A DNA stretch of 64,000 nt. Origin: Moniliophthora roreri (lineage: Eukaryota; Basidiomycota; Agaricomycetes; Agaricales; Marasmiaceae). Each line of letters begins with the position of its first letter. The stretch's first letter is position 1. The notes under the pieces are model-generated. The model did no database searches, was not told where the DNA came from, and was given only the letters and a program-made list of their open reading frames with translations. Shown piece after piece: positions 1 through 12,778 of the stretch. The stretch lies in contig LATX02000250.1 in the NCBI GenBank assembly GCA_001466705.2, forward strand, positions 144,237 to 208,236, given 5' to 3'. The translations under genes and the position numbers were made by a program.

Positions 1-202
1 TGACGGTGAGGAAATAGTACATCATAATACTACACTTTACTGCACGATGCTACAATAACAGAGTGGTAGATTACGACATACTAGTACTTGCTGCTAGGAA
101 CCTGGACTCGCAAACGGTCGGAAAAAGTCCCGCAGAGAAATCAATCAATCACAACTATGGGACCCATGAGCTTTTTAGGAGTCGCTGCAGTGCTTCTCTC
201 AC

Positions 203-350
203 CTGCAATTGATCGTGGCCGTGTCCGAGGCGAGCGGCCAGCTTCTTGGCCTTCCTCAAGTCAATTCCAAGGACTTTTCTCCCCATTCTCACGAGAATGT
301 TCTTGTCATATCTTTTCTGAGTGAACAAATAGATGTCCTCGACAGCACTG
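203..350 (-). pseudogene. Exon relic, copy A of a duplicated unknown gene
   Basis: An open frame reads ..AVEDIYLFTQKRYDKN..KAKKLAARLGHGHDQLQ and ends exactly at a GTGAGA donor (first intron base at 202). A second copy at 4946-5094 keeps the same residues and the same exon end, so this was once a real coding exon. I do not recognise the family. The frame is open from about 403, but I cannot find the flanking exons with confidence, so this may be a relic or one exon of a larger gene running off the left edge. Basic residues cluster around KAKKLAARLGH. No functional call is made. Confidence 0.45.
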
Positions 351-954
351 TGTACACGTTTTTTAGGATGTGAGATACAAGTACCGGAAACCGTTAAACT
401 CACTCCCGAAATGACATCTGCTCAATGCGAAGGCGAGCGGAGAGAATCTCCCCCTCTATGGACCCGCTTCGAATTTCTAGCGCGATTGGTTCGTACTGTT
501 TCAGGACACAAAAAACTTTCTCGCAAAGGTATACGGCGAGAAGGTAATGTAGTGAGCCGTGTTCGTTGTGCTCAACAACCTGTTGTTGCAGAGAATTCAG
601 CGAAAAGCATTTTGGTGCGAGAATGGACTCTTACAGCTTCGTGGGTGTCGTAAGCCCAAATAGCAAGGTTGCGTAGGTAGGGAACGCTGGAAGCTTGAGA
701 TTCCCTTTCAAGAAACGAAAGTGTGGATGCAGCGACTGCAGTTCGAAGAACGAGTGACATTAAGTTTCCTTGAAGAAAGGAAAATATTTAGCGCTGTTAT
801 CCTAGGCCATTTTATACTGAGCCGAGACGACAGTAATTATTCCAGCGATGAGTCCGCTTGAACACTCCCTGCAACCGATGCTGTGTTAATGATTCAAGCC
901 TGGGGAGAGGTAAGCGACGCCGCAGTTTAGGGATCCTATTGATAAGGTTGGGCT

Positions 955-1012
955 CCTCGCCTTTTGCCTTTTGGGCCGGGATGAATTCCTTCTGATGCCG
1001 GCGCCCGGCTAA
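955..1012 (-). repeat. GC-rich fold-back element, copy C
   Basis: Read on the minus strand this shares GGCGCCGGC followed by CATCAG and a GAATTC..CCCGGCC run with the element at 15.8 kb. It forms an imperfect hairpin between GGGCCGG (973-979) and CCGGCGCCC (998-1006). It is the weakest of three copies, and its membership in the family is an inference from short shared blocks. Confidence 0.4.
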
Positions 1013-4000
1013 ATACTGAAGGTCTGAGGCTCAGTCCTTGAGCAGAAATGGCGGAGATCAACATGGCACAGTCGGGTCAATGACTCTCCACTTCAGTTCC
1101 GGAGCTGTAGAACACGGTTATAACCGGAATAAATCAATGAACCATTCCCTACGTATATCAACACAACTCCGATAAGTTTGATCAGAACTATGCCATTAAA
1201 TATTTCCCGGGGCTTGTTTGTAAAGGTCACCATCTACATGGGGCGATTCTGTGATCTACTTACCGCTCAGTTAGGCCAGATATGGTATGAAGAAGACCAA
1301 GGGAGTGAACGCGCATTTCTGTGATAAATTGAACGTGACTCTCCGTTGATCTCGTCGCGGGAGAAGATAGAGGTACTGGACCTGACGTTCCTTGGTTCTG
1401 GTAGCAATAACAATGAAACCCCGAGGGTAATGTCTTTGAGACCTGTATGCCGAGATTGTCCATGTAATAAACGAATGTTCCGTTATTCGAGGATATACTG
1501 TGCCAATGACGTGGTGTTCACGATCGCCAGTTTTGCCAGTTTTGCCTGAACTATATGAGAGTCCGTCGGTGCTCTCGTAGGACGTGGAGGATTTGATGAT
1601 TGTCACTAGTAGGGTGGCATCGTCAGATAAAATTCAACACAGATGTAATATGCTTATTTCTGTTGGATGTGCACGCCCAAGCTATCATTTCAGCTCCCTA
1701 AGCTTTGCTGTATTGGCGCCGATTGTTTTCCTTTCCATTCTCGCGGGAACGTTGCTTTGATATCTATTGCGATGAACATCACGGGTGGCGTTGACCATAC
1801 TAGTCAATTAATGGGCGCGCGCGCTAGTGGGAAAAAAACGCACCCTTGGAACGCCTCGTGTACGATGGAAAGTTTGGTGGAAAGGCGCATTGCCTCCTCG
1901 GTCGTAACGACAGAGATTCTTTGATGGTTGGTTTGGAATGGCAGATTGAGATAAATTGGCAGACTTTGTCAGATAGATCAAGTGTAATGAGGTATTGAGG
2001 TGAATCGTCGGGTCCCTAGGTCAAGTACGTGGGAGCGAATGGAAAGGGCACCATCAGCTGCTGCATAGCATAAAAGAAACATTAGTATGTATCGTTTGCC
2101 AATAAAGGGATTTCTTTCAGAAACTGGATTTACGAAGATTGAGATTCTTCCCGTAGAAGGGAGAGCGTTGTTACTGCTGCAAAGCGAATGGCAGCCTCTT
2201 TACAGCCTCGTGTTTGGTTTTATGACTGGATCAGCCTTCATCATGGTTTGATGCCGTATGGTCCAGAGTGCATAAGTGATCTAACAAAAAAGAGGAAAGG
2301 AAGCCTCGAGGTACGGCTTGAGCGCCTAACTATGTAAGTCTTGATAACGTGTAAATGAGCGAGACGTACGTAGAATAATTGCAGATGGATGGTGAAATAT
2401 GCATGTGGAGTGCCACAAATGACAATAGCATGGTAATTTTACTAAAGAAAAACCATCAAACTCTAGTATGAGGCCTGCGGAAGTGTGAGCTCCTCTGAGA
2501 GGTACCAATAGCAGTGCCCGCCAGCACTTACTTATCCATATAGCATCTTCATGGAACGGTAGTATCACAGGTACTGGTGTGATTTTTCGGCAAGCTGAGC
2601 CAATGTCCCGGTGGATTGATGACCAGTCCCCAGGATGAGATTCGCAAGCGAGACTTCCAACAGCGATACCACGTTGCTAGATTCGGAACAGCGTAGCATT
2701 AGTGGGACATGTGTCAAACGCACATCCAACATGAGGACATGAATGTAGAGGGCTGGTTGAGGTGCTTTGAGGTTCCTACATTGCTAGCCAAAACGTACGA
2801 AAAAACTGAGATGGTCACGGTATCGTAAAGTCTATGTCAGTTTTTGTGCTGATGCAAATGACGAGTTACTTACTATGAGGCTGAGCTTTAATTCATACAG
2901 CAGTTTCAGCACACTGAATCTGCCGTTTCATTCATGATCGAGGCGGAACCATGAAGTGTTGATTGTGAGCTCCGAAGTCTACGCAAAAAAATTGGCTGCT
3001 CACGTGAGAAGATCCGAACCCGAACTCCGTGGCCTCGGGGTAATTCAATGCGGAACTACGGCACTTTTGCTTCTTGACCTCGACGTCCACGTCGCGTCAG
3101 TTGGTGACGTCGAGTACTTGAGCCATTCAATGTACATATTCATTCTCTCCCTTGAATCATCTTCATGAATGAAATACTCAGTGTTTCTTAGTTGATTAGG
3201 GGATATTTACGGCGGAATCATTATTTTCGTTCCGAGGGCAACTACGAAACGCGTTGCTACCGCTTCATGCCAGGTTTCAACAGCACGTTCCTGTCAGAAT
3301 CACCTTAATGATATTCTTGATCTAGGACTGGCCATGATCCGAGGTAGAGTGTCCCACTTTCTGATCATTGCACGATTTTGTTTTCATGTCGAAGAGTTTC
3401 TTGATGGATAACCTTCCAGCATCAAAATTATCCGTAGACCCAGTAAATGCTCGTGCTCGCACGTCAAGTAGATCCAGCCATCATCCTTCGGTATGTCCGC
3501 CACACAATTTAACCTAGTAAAGTTGGTGTCAACCTCTTACGCAAATCATGTATCTCCGCTTGGAAGATTACAAAAAAAACGATTCTTAGCTGTCATTGGT
3601 GCCATGTTGAAGTGAACCACAATGGTTCGGAGAAATTCGGTGCTGGGTCCAGAACCTGCCAGTAGAACTCTGCCAACCCGAACATCCATTGATTTAAAAT
3701 TGCCATGTACAAATGCGGGCCGGGATTATGTCTTCAATTCAACTTGTGAATTCAGGATACGTGACTCGAATCACTTGTGATCCCACATCCATCTGACAAG
3801 GCGCGTCTACGTCAACTCCGCCATACACGGTTTCCTGTGACCCGTGTATATTGGCCCGTCGCGGGCGACATGGCAATAAAGAGAACGGTTGGTACGTGAA
3901 GGTGAGCTAACCCTGTAACTCAGCGCTAACATAGGCGCCTTATCGATGACTGTCTACGACAGGTCCAGACCGCTGTCTGATTGGCGAAAGTCATCGTCGC

Positions 4001-4165
4001 ATATTCACTTTGAGGCTGGACAGGAATGGTATGGCTACGAAGTGTCCTCAGAAGAGCATTAGACCTGATGGGGAACGCTTTCCTATACTGCGTAGTATAA
4101 TTCCTCGTGTAGTCCGTACGTGTTGGAAAAAATGATGTTCGCCTCCGTCATCAGCAAAAACCGGA

Positions 4166-4290
4166 AAGTGTTATAACCTAGCTCTAGGGGGATTATAACC
4201 TGGTTGTGGCCTGGTTTGTGGGGGTTATGACTGGTTTGAAGGCTTATAATACCCTGCAGGTGGATTATAAACCCCAGGGAACTCATTATA
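4166..4290. repeat. Degenerate ~21-bp repeat with TTATAACC motifs
   Basis: Variants of ATTATAACC / GGTTATGAC / CTTATAATACC recur at about 4171, 4192, 4223, 4243, 4263 and 4284, mostly 20-22 bp apart, alternating with G/T-rich CTGGTTTG blocks. The 146-codon open frame across it on the minus strand is probably a by-product of the repeat. Function unknown. Confidence 0.5.
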
Positions 4291-4945
4291 GCACTACACG
4301 GTTTTTGCTGATGGTCTATATGGACTAGGGGTAGATTTTCTACCTCGATAAACCTAGTTAAAGTAAAAGCAACATAGAAGTAGGTTATGAAAGTATCCCT
4401 TAACAACCTGACGCTATGTTTTGAAGGCGTCAGACGTACCTGAGCGAAGTGGGCATTTGCTTTGCTCGGATTCAAATGTGTGTCTTGAATACGTGTTTCG
4501 GTTCCCGCTCGTACTGAGGGCACGTTCTCAACACCTCGGAAGGAACCATCATTGCTGTATCTTACTATACAAGGACTAGCTTTGACAGTGGTTTCCGACT
4601 GGAATTTCCAATAACAGAAGGGACGTAATGACTGCAGCGACTACGTCACGTTGAGTTCTTGCTGCATGAGCGATCGAGAATGCCCACTTGAGACGCAGGA
4701 GACGAGAAACAAATTGACCGACTCTGCTAAGTAGATAGTTCGGTTTGGATAGAGCGCCAAATGTTCGACTTGACCAATCCGAGTCGGGTTTGACAAGAGA
4801 AAAATGCATACATACTACAGTCCCGATACATTGTATTGAAACGGAAGGAATGAGCGAAACAGCAAAAAATTATGCTGGGGTCTAGGACACGGGCTTACCG
4901 TTATCGGCGCTCTGTTTCATAGATACTTTGGTTGTTTGAACTTAC

Positions 4946-5094
4946 TTGCACCTGGTCATAACCTCGCCTGAGTCGAGTGGCCAACTTCCTAATCGCCCTT
5001 GTATCAACCCCCGCCCAGGCTTCTTCCTATTCAGGGAATTCCTTTTGTACCTTTTCTATGTGAATCGGTAGACGTCCTCGACAGCACTGTAACG
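4946..5094 (-). pseudogene. Exon relic, copy B of a duplicated unknown gene
   Basis: Diverged copy of the exon at 203-350. It keeps SAVEDVYRFT, KRY and RKLATRLRRGYDQVQ and ends at a consensus donor GTAAGT (4940-4945) at the same place as copy A. A TAG replaces the CAG codon of copy A directly after YRFT, and the reading frame shifts between KRYKRNS and RKLAT, so this copy is dead. The protein family is not recognised. Confidence 0.5.
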
Positions 5095-6967
5095 TGCGTT
5101 TATGCCAGCCATGTCCAGTAGGATGATGCGATTCAGTTACTCTTGGAAAAGCATCTGCTAGATCTGAAGACGGGCAGAGACTACTGAAGCTCCAACATGA
5201 GTCAGTGAATCTTTCCACAAACTTCTGTAGTGAGAAGGTAATGAAGAGAGCTGGGACTCTCGTTATGCTCTAAGACCTGTGAGTCCCAACAATTTAGTTG
5301 CACGTCTAGGATATCAGAACGTGTAGGTTACTTCTTGATAGGTGTAGTAAGACCAGTTGTCGAGGTTCTGCAATTAGGGGATGTCGGATCCCTGGGATGT
5401 ACTGCGGAGAAAGGAAAGAATCGATCATGCCGTGGCTTGAGTTTGAAGGAAGACAAACATAGAACTGAGGTATTATGTAAAAGAGCGACTTCATTGCATG
5501 GTATGTTGCTTACTTTTGGAAATAGGCCGAAGATGTCGCCAGAAAATCGTCGTCCGAGATGCCTTATTGCCTTCAAGTTTCCTGAGCGCTACATGCCATG
5601 TGATGGTTCCTTGATTGTAACTTACGAGCCCAGCTCCTGTATACATTTCTAGAAACAGCATGCACGATGGGATGGTGAGAACCATGCAGGACATCAAGCG
5701 AACCATGTCGTCAATAGAGTAGGCGGCGTCCCGATCACATTTTGAATTGCCTGTCCCGAGCGGCGGTAGTATCTATAGGTTTGACATATCAACTGCTTTG
5801 TTGCACTTGTCCTAGGTACACAAACTTGAAGGCGGGTTCTCCGTGAAAATCGCAACGGCAGGACCAAGAGCCAAGTTCTGCAGTTCAGACCACGACTACT
5901 TTGGGAAATTGGAATAGCCGGTGTCCAGGCAACGGTCATGCCATTTCTCGAAAATTTGGAAATACTATTTCGAACCTGAGATCCCCTTTACAACGGCGCT
6001 GGGTACTGCACATGGTATCAATTGAATCGGTGCAATTGGAAGTTTCAAAGACTTACTCCATTCCCTGCTTCACACCGTAATGTTTATGAATATACACCTC
6101 CTCATATAGTTTGCTACCATTCCATGGAATAGACTGCTGTCCTGTTTGAATACGATAACGTTCCTCAAGGCCTCTCTCAGATAGATCGACAGCGAGTCCA
6201 AGATATCCTTGACAGCAGTCTTTGACTCCTCTACTGAAATCGCAAGAACGGTATGCGAAACTGGGCTGAGAAAATCGAACGATCGCTTCCTCTCTCCCCA
6301 TTTCGCTCGCCCTATCTTCTGCGCGGTTCCATCAATATTGCAAGAACGGTCAGGATCAACAGGTTCGTTTGCGTCTGCATATCATTCATCTGAAACCACC
6401 AGACTTCTTTGGTAATATTCCAAACTATCGCACATCCCAGCCGCGAACCCAGGCTCCCAGAGCCGTTGGCCAACGTCTTGCGCATGACATTGGTAGTTTT
6501 GTTAAGGTCGCGATTATGGGTAAGCGTTCCAAGCTGAATATGAGCCGAGTAAGGTGGGTGCTAAGCCTTACAAGGGTTAGTTTCTACGCAAGATTAAACT
6601 ATGTAGGGTGCAGGGTCAAGGACGGTACCCACATCAAGTTCGTAGCCGTTTTGATCTCTCCACACTCAAACCGCTTTTCTTCCAGTGGTTTCCAAGTTTG
6701 GACGAAGCTCATTCTGAGATTCCATGCCTCATCGAGGGACCAACGTGCGCTGTCATCGAGCATCTGACAAGAGATATTAGAGAGTCCTAAAAGCGAGCTA
6801 ATCGACGGAGAAACACAAGTGAGGTCATGAGTGTTAAAAGAGAGTCGCATTTGAATTTGGTCCAACAAACAGCGGAGCAGAAGCGGACCGCCGGACCGAC
6901 TTGGCTTCGGAGGGCTGACGCTCAAAGTGTAGCCGTACAAAATTGCTTCGAGCGCAAAGAAATCTAC

Positions 6968-8156
6968 TTATTGATCACTCAAGTCATTCACATACAACCC
7001 ATCTGCCTTCACCTGCTCGACCCACAAGCTCCATGCCTGATTCAGAGGCGCATCTCCTTCATTCGTTTTCGCAGCGTCATCTGCCTGTCTGGGTGTCAAC
7101 CACCCGGATCCTCCTAACGAAGCAACTTGTAGTTGAACCTTTGCCGACTGTTTGGTATTGTAAGCCCGGAATACAGCTTGTTTGATTGAAGGTGCTCGGA
7201 TGGCCATTCCATGTCCTGTCGTATATTCAGCTTCATAGGAGAGAGGAAGGAGAGAAAGACGCACCCCTCATCAGAACGACCGCACACCCATCCTCAAACA
7301 TCTCAGCCAAGGCATCTCCCAGAACCACATTTCGGATGATCAAGTCGTGCGGTGCATCTTCGGGTAGCACATTTGGTGGTAATTTTTCATAGTCGAAGAT
7401 TGGTGTACCGTTCGTTAAGGAGCCGAGTGAGCCTGCCTGTTCAAGGGCGAACTTTTGAGCAAGTTGTGAAGGAAAAAAAGGGAGAGGTACGTACAACACC
7501 CATCATAGCCCTCAACCCAACACCAACATCCGCGAATGGGAGTACATCAAGGGTGTGTGAGTGAACTACAGCGTTTATGTCGGGGTATTTGGCGTACATC
7601 TACGAAAGACGGCTCAATACTACTCCAAGATGAGTTGAAATGACACACCTGAGACGAGATGAACCTCTCTCCAGCCGACGGAGGTATCGCATCTCCCGTA
7701 ATAGATTCGTTGAATGTCATGTGGAGAGGTATAGCGCCTGATATATCATATCTATTCATTTTGGTCAGTCCAGGTGTTTGGAGGGTACGGGGTTCCATAG
7801 AAACCTACGTAACGAGATCTTCTGCATTAACCAGAGCAGGGGCTTTCGGGAGCGGCCTTTACAGAGCAAATGAATCAGCCAAGGCAGAAAAACGAGATGA
7901 AAGAGCGCGTACATGATAAGCTGACTCGAGTTATCAGGATCCCGCACTGACATGTGTCCGAAAGCATCGAATACTTGGAGAAAATGAAGAATATCTGCAT
8001 TTAAACCGCTGTCAGCATGTGCTTTGAGGAGCATGTAAAGGAAAACTGACGATTGCCGTCTACTAAGTCCCTTGCTGCCTGCGTAACGTTCGAGCTTGGA
8101 GCTGCACTTGCAAGAAGGGTCGTGAATGCAAGGCAGAGTATTTGCGATAGGATCAT
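6968..8156 (-). CDS. Class II aldolase/adducin-family protein with signal peptide
   Basis: Predicted 287 residues from seven exons: 8156-8051, 7994-7913, 7856-7809, 7751-7649, 7599-7495, 7436-7265, 7215-6968; six GT-AG introns of 49-58 nt. The family uses a divalent metal for aldol cleavage of sugar phosphates or related decarboxylation/epimerisation. Visible here are VFDAFGHMSVRDP near residue 45, the metal-ligand pair HSH at 126-128, and the third His in RGHGMA at 207. The C-terminal helix region runs KQAVFRAY to the end. The start was chosen in ACCATGA context because it gives a clean hydrophobic leader (MILSQILCLAFTTLLASAA) with likely cleavage near residue 19; an upstream in-frame ATG at 8183 would add nine residues. 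A leader is unusual, since most relatives are cytosolic. Substrate unknown. Confidence 0.9.
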
Positions 8157-11100
8157 GGTGGAAGAGAGGAAGAAAGGCTCCATCGAGATATCTTACGCTA
8201 TTTCGCTTCCGAAATTTTTCCATGGCTAAATTCAACGTGTTTCAAGCAGCTGGCTGATTCAGAGCCAGTAAGAAACGGACGACTGGTCATTAATAAGGTC
8301 TAATAACCAAGAAGGCACCCAGAGGAAGATGCGGGAACGATTCCAGATGTCGGGGGCGGAGTGGGGTCATGGTGATCAAGAAAGGCGCAAAGCTGGCGGT
8401 GGCTATCCGGTCATACCCCTCGACCGGTCCGAACGGTCCGTGTTCTTCTGTACATAATAATCACGACAATGTTCACAAGTTCACAAGGTTCTCACCAAAA
8501 CTCTGCCTACGAAGACCCAAAAGTGCCCTTTACCTTGAAAGGATGAATCTTCGGACGTTATGCCGGATGGTCTCGAGCTCTGAAGGGCGATAAACATTGG
8601 ATGTCGGTGAGCGTAGGGCACAAGGGTTTAAGCGCGACGATGGGATGGAATGAGATGGTTTGGTGCCAGTTATAGGACATGATGAGGGACAACTTTGGTG
8701 ATAGGGATCTCTGGAATCTCCTTCGTTGACTGAATCAGCTATGGAGGTAATGTAACTCATCATCCTGCAAAGTTCATCTACGATACTATTCATTTTTTGC
8801 CTGTTTGACCTTTTTTTCCCCGCACCGCTGTCCTGGATTTGATTTACTAACACTTAGGCGTTCTATAGCAAACAATATTCTTGAAGCTAGACTCCATGAC
8901 CTCGCAGAAGAGAACCAGACGCCTCGGAGAAATGTACGAGGTACACGGAATAAGCGACCGACATATGCCAGTTCGCTCTTAACCATTTATGGCGCTAGTA
9001 CTGTGGTTTTCACGCCTTTCATACCCCTTAAGAAAGATGAAGCTGCCTCATACCGCGCGATACTGAAAATCGGACCGAGCAGGCAACTGTATCTCTCAAC
9101 GAGGCACTTGTCGACGGCTGCAAACTGGCCATCACAATTCATGGATGCACGGAAGATATGAGTACAGATATGGTCATGAATGCGAGCTCTCGAGGGGTTA
9201 TCTTGGATGCTTGAGGTACGATACAAATCGCTGCTATTTTTGTTGCACGGGCTGACCTCCAGAACTGGCACTAGTACCCTCGTTACGAATCAGCACCGAG
9301 ATTTGCGAAAGGCGTTACTCTTCCTATGATCCCCAAGTTACTCGCTTGTTCCGGTTCACTTTTCTTCAAACCCCAAAACGTTCCAACAATAGTCAGAAAC
9401 GGACCTTTTCTGAGATGGATCCACCAAACGTGTCGGTGTCACCCGCGGTGTTACCAAAACAGCCTCGGATCACCTACTACCCCAATCGGTCAAGTGTCTG
9501 GAGGACCCACCTCACAATCCCCATAGCTTCTCACCTTGCATGTGCTGTAAATCTTCTCACATGAACGGCGCCGTCACCTGCCACCACGAACTCCGTCCAA
9601 CACCATGACACGTCACACGCGTCGCGCTTTCCTTCGCCGATACCAACTCTATATTCAATTCCTTTTCCACGCAATTCTGCTAAATGCGCTTGGAAACCAA
9701 ATCTTGACGTACCCATGGATCAATTCCTGACACCTCTCGTTCTATTCCCATCTTGTCACCTCATGCGGAAAGGCGATCTTTCTGAGGTTTGCCGGGATAC
9801 AGGCATAATTTGCACTGGCAGGGGATAGTTAGAGAGGCGGTGTGTAGTGTTGGACAGCTTCTATGACCGTTTTTGAGGCAGGATATGGGCATGCCGAGGG
9901 ACTATGCCGTACCATGTGTACTCGAGAGCCGATCTAGATGAAGGGAGAACATCGGCAGCGGCGGCAGGTTGCTTAATTACAATGCGACGGACAGGAGCCA
10001 CTGGTAAGTGAGTTTGGCCTCAGCAACCCGCCCTGCTGACACTCACCTCGGAAGCGACATCACTATACCTTTTAGACTCGAATCGTTTTGACGCTATATC
10101 TTCCTTAGAAACCTGAGCCCCTATCCATGGTGTTCTCGTATTCCCATCGCGGAAGACATGCACGAAAAGCAAACATCCCAAGGCGCAGCCTCCTTTGCGC
10201 TGATGCAGATATAATCCGGGCTCATTTGAACAGCTGTTGGCTTGGACTGCCAAGAGTATTCCATTGGCAAAATATGGCTCGGCGCGGCTTTGCACTGCGG
10301 TTTCGAGTTGTCTAGAAAGCCTTTGGATTTGCGCTGAAGGCATACAATAGTGTTCCGGTGAGTCGATTAGCTCTCAGAACTCTGCTTACCTGACTGCCTA
10401 CCCTTCCCCCGCAACCTGAACCGTTTTTGGCCGACAGCACCACCACATATCCCAACTCTTATGTACAGTATATGACCTACCCACCGGAACCACAGGAGGT
10501 CGCACAAACAGATAGCTTTGGCCCCTTAGCCGCATACACTCCTCATTTCAGGATCTCCCTTATGCATAAGAGGGGCGTACAGACCATGTTCATCCCCTTT
10601 TCCTCTGTCCGAATAAAACACTTGGTCATGTTTCTGCTGGGGTGCATCTACTCCTCACACTGCGCTTTGTTTCTTCCCTCTCAGGGAACAAATGCGATAG
10701 GTCAACTGAATAGATTAACTGAAGAGGTTTCGAGCTTATCGACGGCCCAGAGAGACGATGAGTCGGGAAGAAACTTCATGCTATAATGGCGAGTTGCACA
10801 TCCGAAACACCCAGTTGATTTCATTGCTGGTCCACCAAGTCACCTGTTATATGACTTTGGTTACATGAAGATGCCTGGGAGGACGTGCGAAAAATAGACT
10901 GGTAAGCGCTGTCACTATACCGTCTGGCGACGAGCTTCGGATTACCAATCCGCGAATAGTAAAAGATCGGATGGCTCGGCGACAGAAGTCAGTCGTATGT
11001 TGGTCATATAGGCTTATGGAGTACAACTAGGCGAACGATAGGAGACAATGTCCTGTATACATCAAAAGATTTTAAGAAATCTCAATGGAGTAACTTGGGC

Positions 11101-12778
11101 TTTCGAATTAATGGATTACTTCTCCATCTGCGATCCTGCTCTCAGGAGTCACCACGAACTTCCCGCCAACACCGGTCACTATGCGTTTATCGAAGTGGCA
11201 TTCTCGCGTTCATATTGACATTTGGCGCTCATTCACCAAAAGGAGCCTCGATAGTAACCAGAACCAATATAATTCGGTTGACTAACGCCTTCAAGCTTAC
11301 GAACATTCGGGTATATTATTGGTATCTCAGAGATAAACATCTGGCAGGTATGGCACTGTATGGGGACCATGTCAGTACTGAAGTTGCGCTCGATCCAAAC
11401 CTTTTAGTGTGGATTGAATACATACCTCGTGTCGAAACAGAAGCGTTTTGAACTTATAAATGTAACAGGTATCCCAACGTCGGGCTTCACGTACACATGA
11501 CAATCCTATACATTCATTGACATCTGCTATATGGATAGCGCTTTCGTAGTGTCGGCGAGTCGGTTCGCCAAGGGTGGCCCGTGGGACAAGGCTATCAGCT
11601 CGACTATTGATTGCATCGTCGAGCTGAATGGCTATTTAAACCTTCTATTGGGCTCATTTTTAGCTCTATTCAGTTTTAAATCAAAATGCTACGCACCTGA
11701 ACCAGGTTGACGATACCGAGGCCCGTAAGTTTCGGCACATCTCCCAAGCAAACTGTCGCGGGAATGGTTATCTCGAGTCGTGTCCCTCCGAATTGACCTA
11801 CATATATATCGGATAATCGAGCCGTTAGTTGGGCGATGACGCGGACGCACAGTGGAAGTGCGACCCTCATATTCCAAGACTGAATTATTGGCATTATCTC
11901 AACGCTTCGTGGTTCATTTACCCGAGTATACCCTTTGCGAAATCTCAGCCACTGACAAAGCCGCTAGTAGATATGACTTTCTGACTTCGACCCTGAAAGA
12001 ATCCTGGGGTCTTGATCAAAACATAATGAAGCTATGACGCAGACAAGGCAAGAAGCTATGCTTAAGCCGACGTCGTTGAACGTAAAGCTCTTCAGGTACT
12101 GATCCCCTTCTGCACGGACCGCTCAGTCGTTTCGGGTGCTATTCTCTAAGGGACATCGATAAACAGAAATTTACCGAAACTGTGAACGCGTAGGTGCGCT
12201 CAACCGAAAGGATTCAAAAGGCCAGAGTAATGATCTGCGCAATTTCCAGAATCCGAACGGGTGTGGAGCGGCTTGTACGTATCACTGTCGTGCCGCCGTA
12301 TATCCCTTTGGTAAATGCACTTCCTGGTTTGCTGCGGGTGTCAATAGAAAGTGCAACCCACACGAGGAGTTCCGACGGAAAGAAAAAAAAAAGGAAGTTT
12401 GCTTGACAAAGACAAGCTATTATTGTCTTGTCAAGAGGAAGCTAATCCCGAGCAAACTGGATCACATCATATGCTTTCGGTAATCGGGACGTGCTTGGTA
12501 CGCTGTCTCGCACTTGTTGAATTTAGCTACCCTGCTTCACTACGGTGCAGGCTCAGGAGAGGCTTAATCTATTCATTCTATTCAAGCCAGTCTAGTAGAT
12601 TATAGTTGTACCGTACCACAACGTGTCTGGGCCCGGGATCAAGGGATTAACAAGCGCCGGCGCCTTTCCGAGACGTTTCATGGACATAGACAGGCTCCGA
12701 CGCTGCTTGACGAATGTGAAGCACAGCATGACTCGCGAGTATAGAATGCAAGACGCGCTTAAACCTAAAGGTTTAACA
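8157..12778. other. Stretch without a recognisable gene
   Basis: Open frames of 60-120 codons occur on both strands (for example 10020-10343 minus and 10427-10786 plus), some with plausible splice signals, but none carries a domain I recognise or chains into a gene. A perfect palindrome with 8-bp arms lies at 12759-12776, just 3' of the DUF6533 stop codon. Confidence 0.5.
12759..12776. repeat. Palindrome TTAAACCT-AA-AGGTTTAA
   Basis: Two perfect 8-bp arms with a 2-nt spacer. It sits 2 nt past the proposed stop codon of the DUF6533 gene on the minus strand, so it could be a 3'-UTR hairpin. Function is not shown. Confidence 0.5.

Larger units (their letters stand above)
1..6967. other. Gene-poor region with decayed coding fragments
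   Basis: I could not assemble an intact gene here. What it holds: two diverged copies of one exon (203-350 and 4946-5094, minus strand), a GC-rich fold-back element near 955-1012, a degenerate repeat with TTATAACC motifs at 4166-4290, and a gene-like open frame at 6057-6301 (minus) that runs straight into a consensus donor GTAAGT (6051-6056) but whose neighbouring exons I could not find. Other open frames are under about 150 residues and carry no motif I recognise. Confidence 0.6.

Noticed and set aside
4083..4523. 146-codon minus-strand frame
   Set aside because: Much of it is the TTATAACC repeat translated; no recognisable domain.
7765..8235. 156-codon minus-strand frame over the aldolase gene
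   Set aside because: It is mostly a shadow: most of it lies out of frame with the aldolase reading frame and crosses introns 1 and 2, which have good splice signals.
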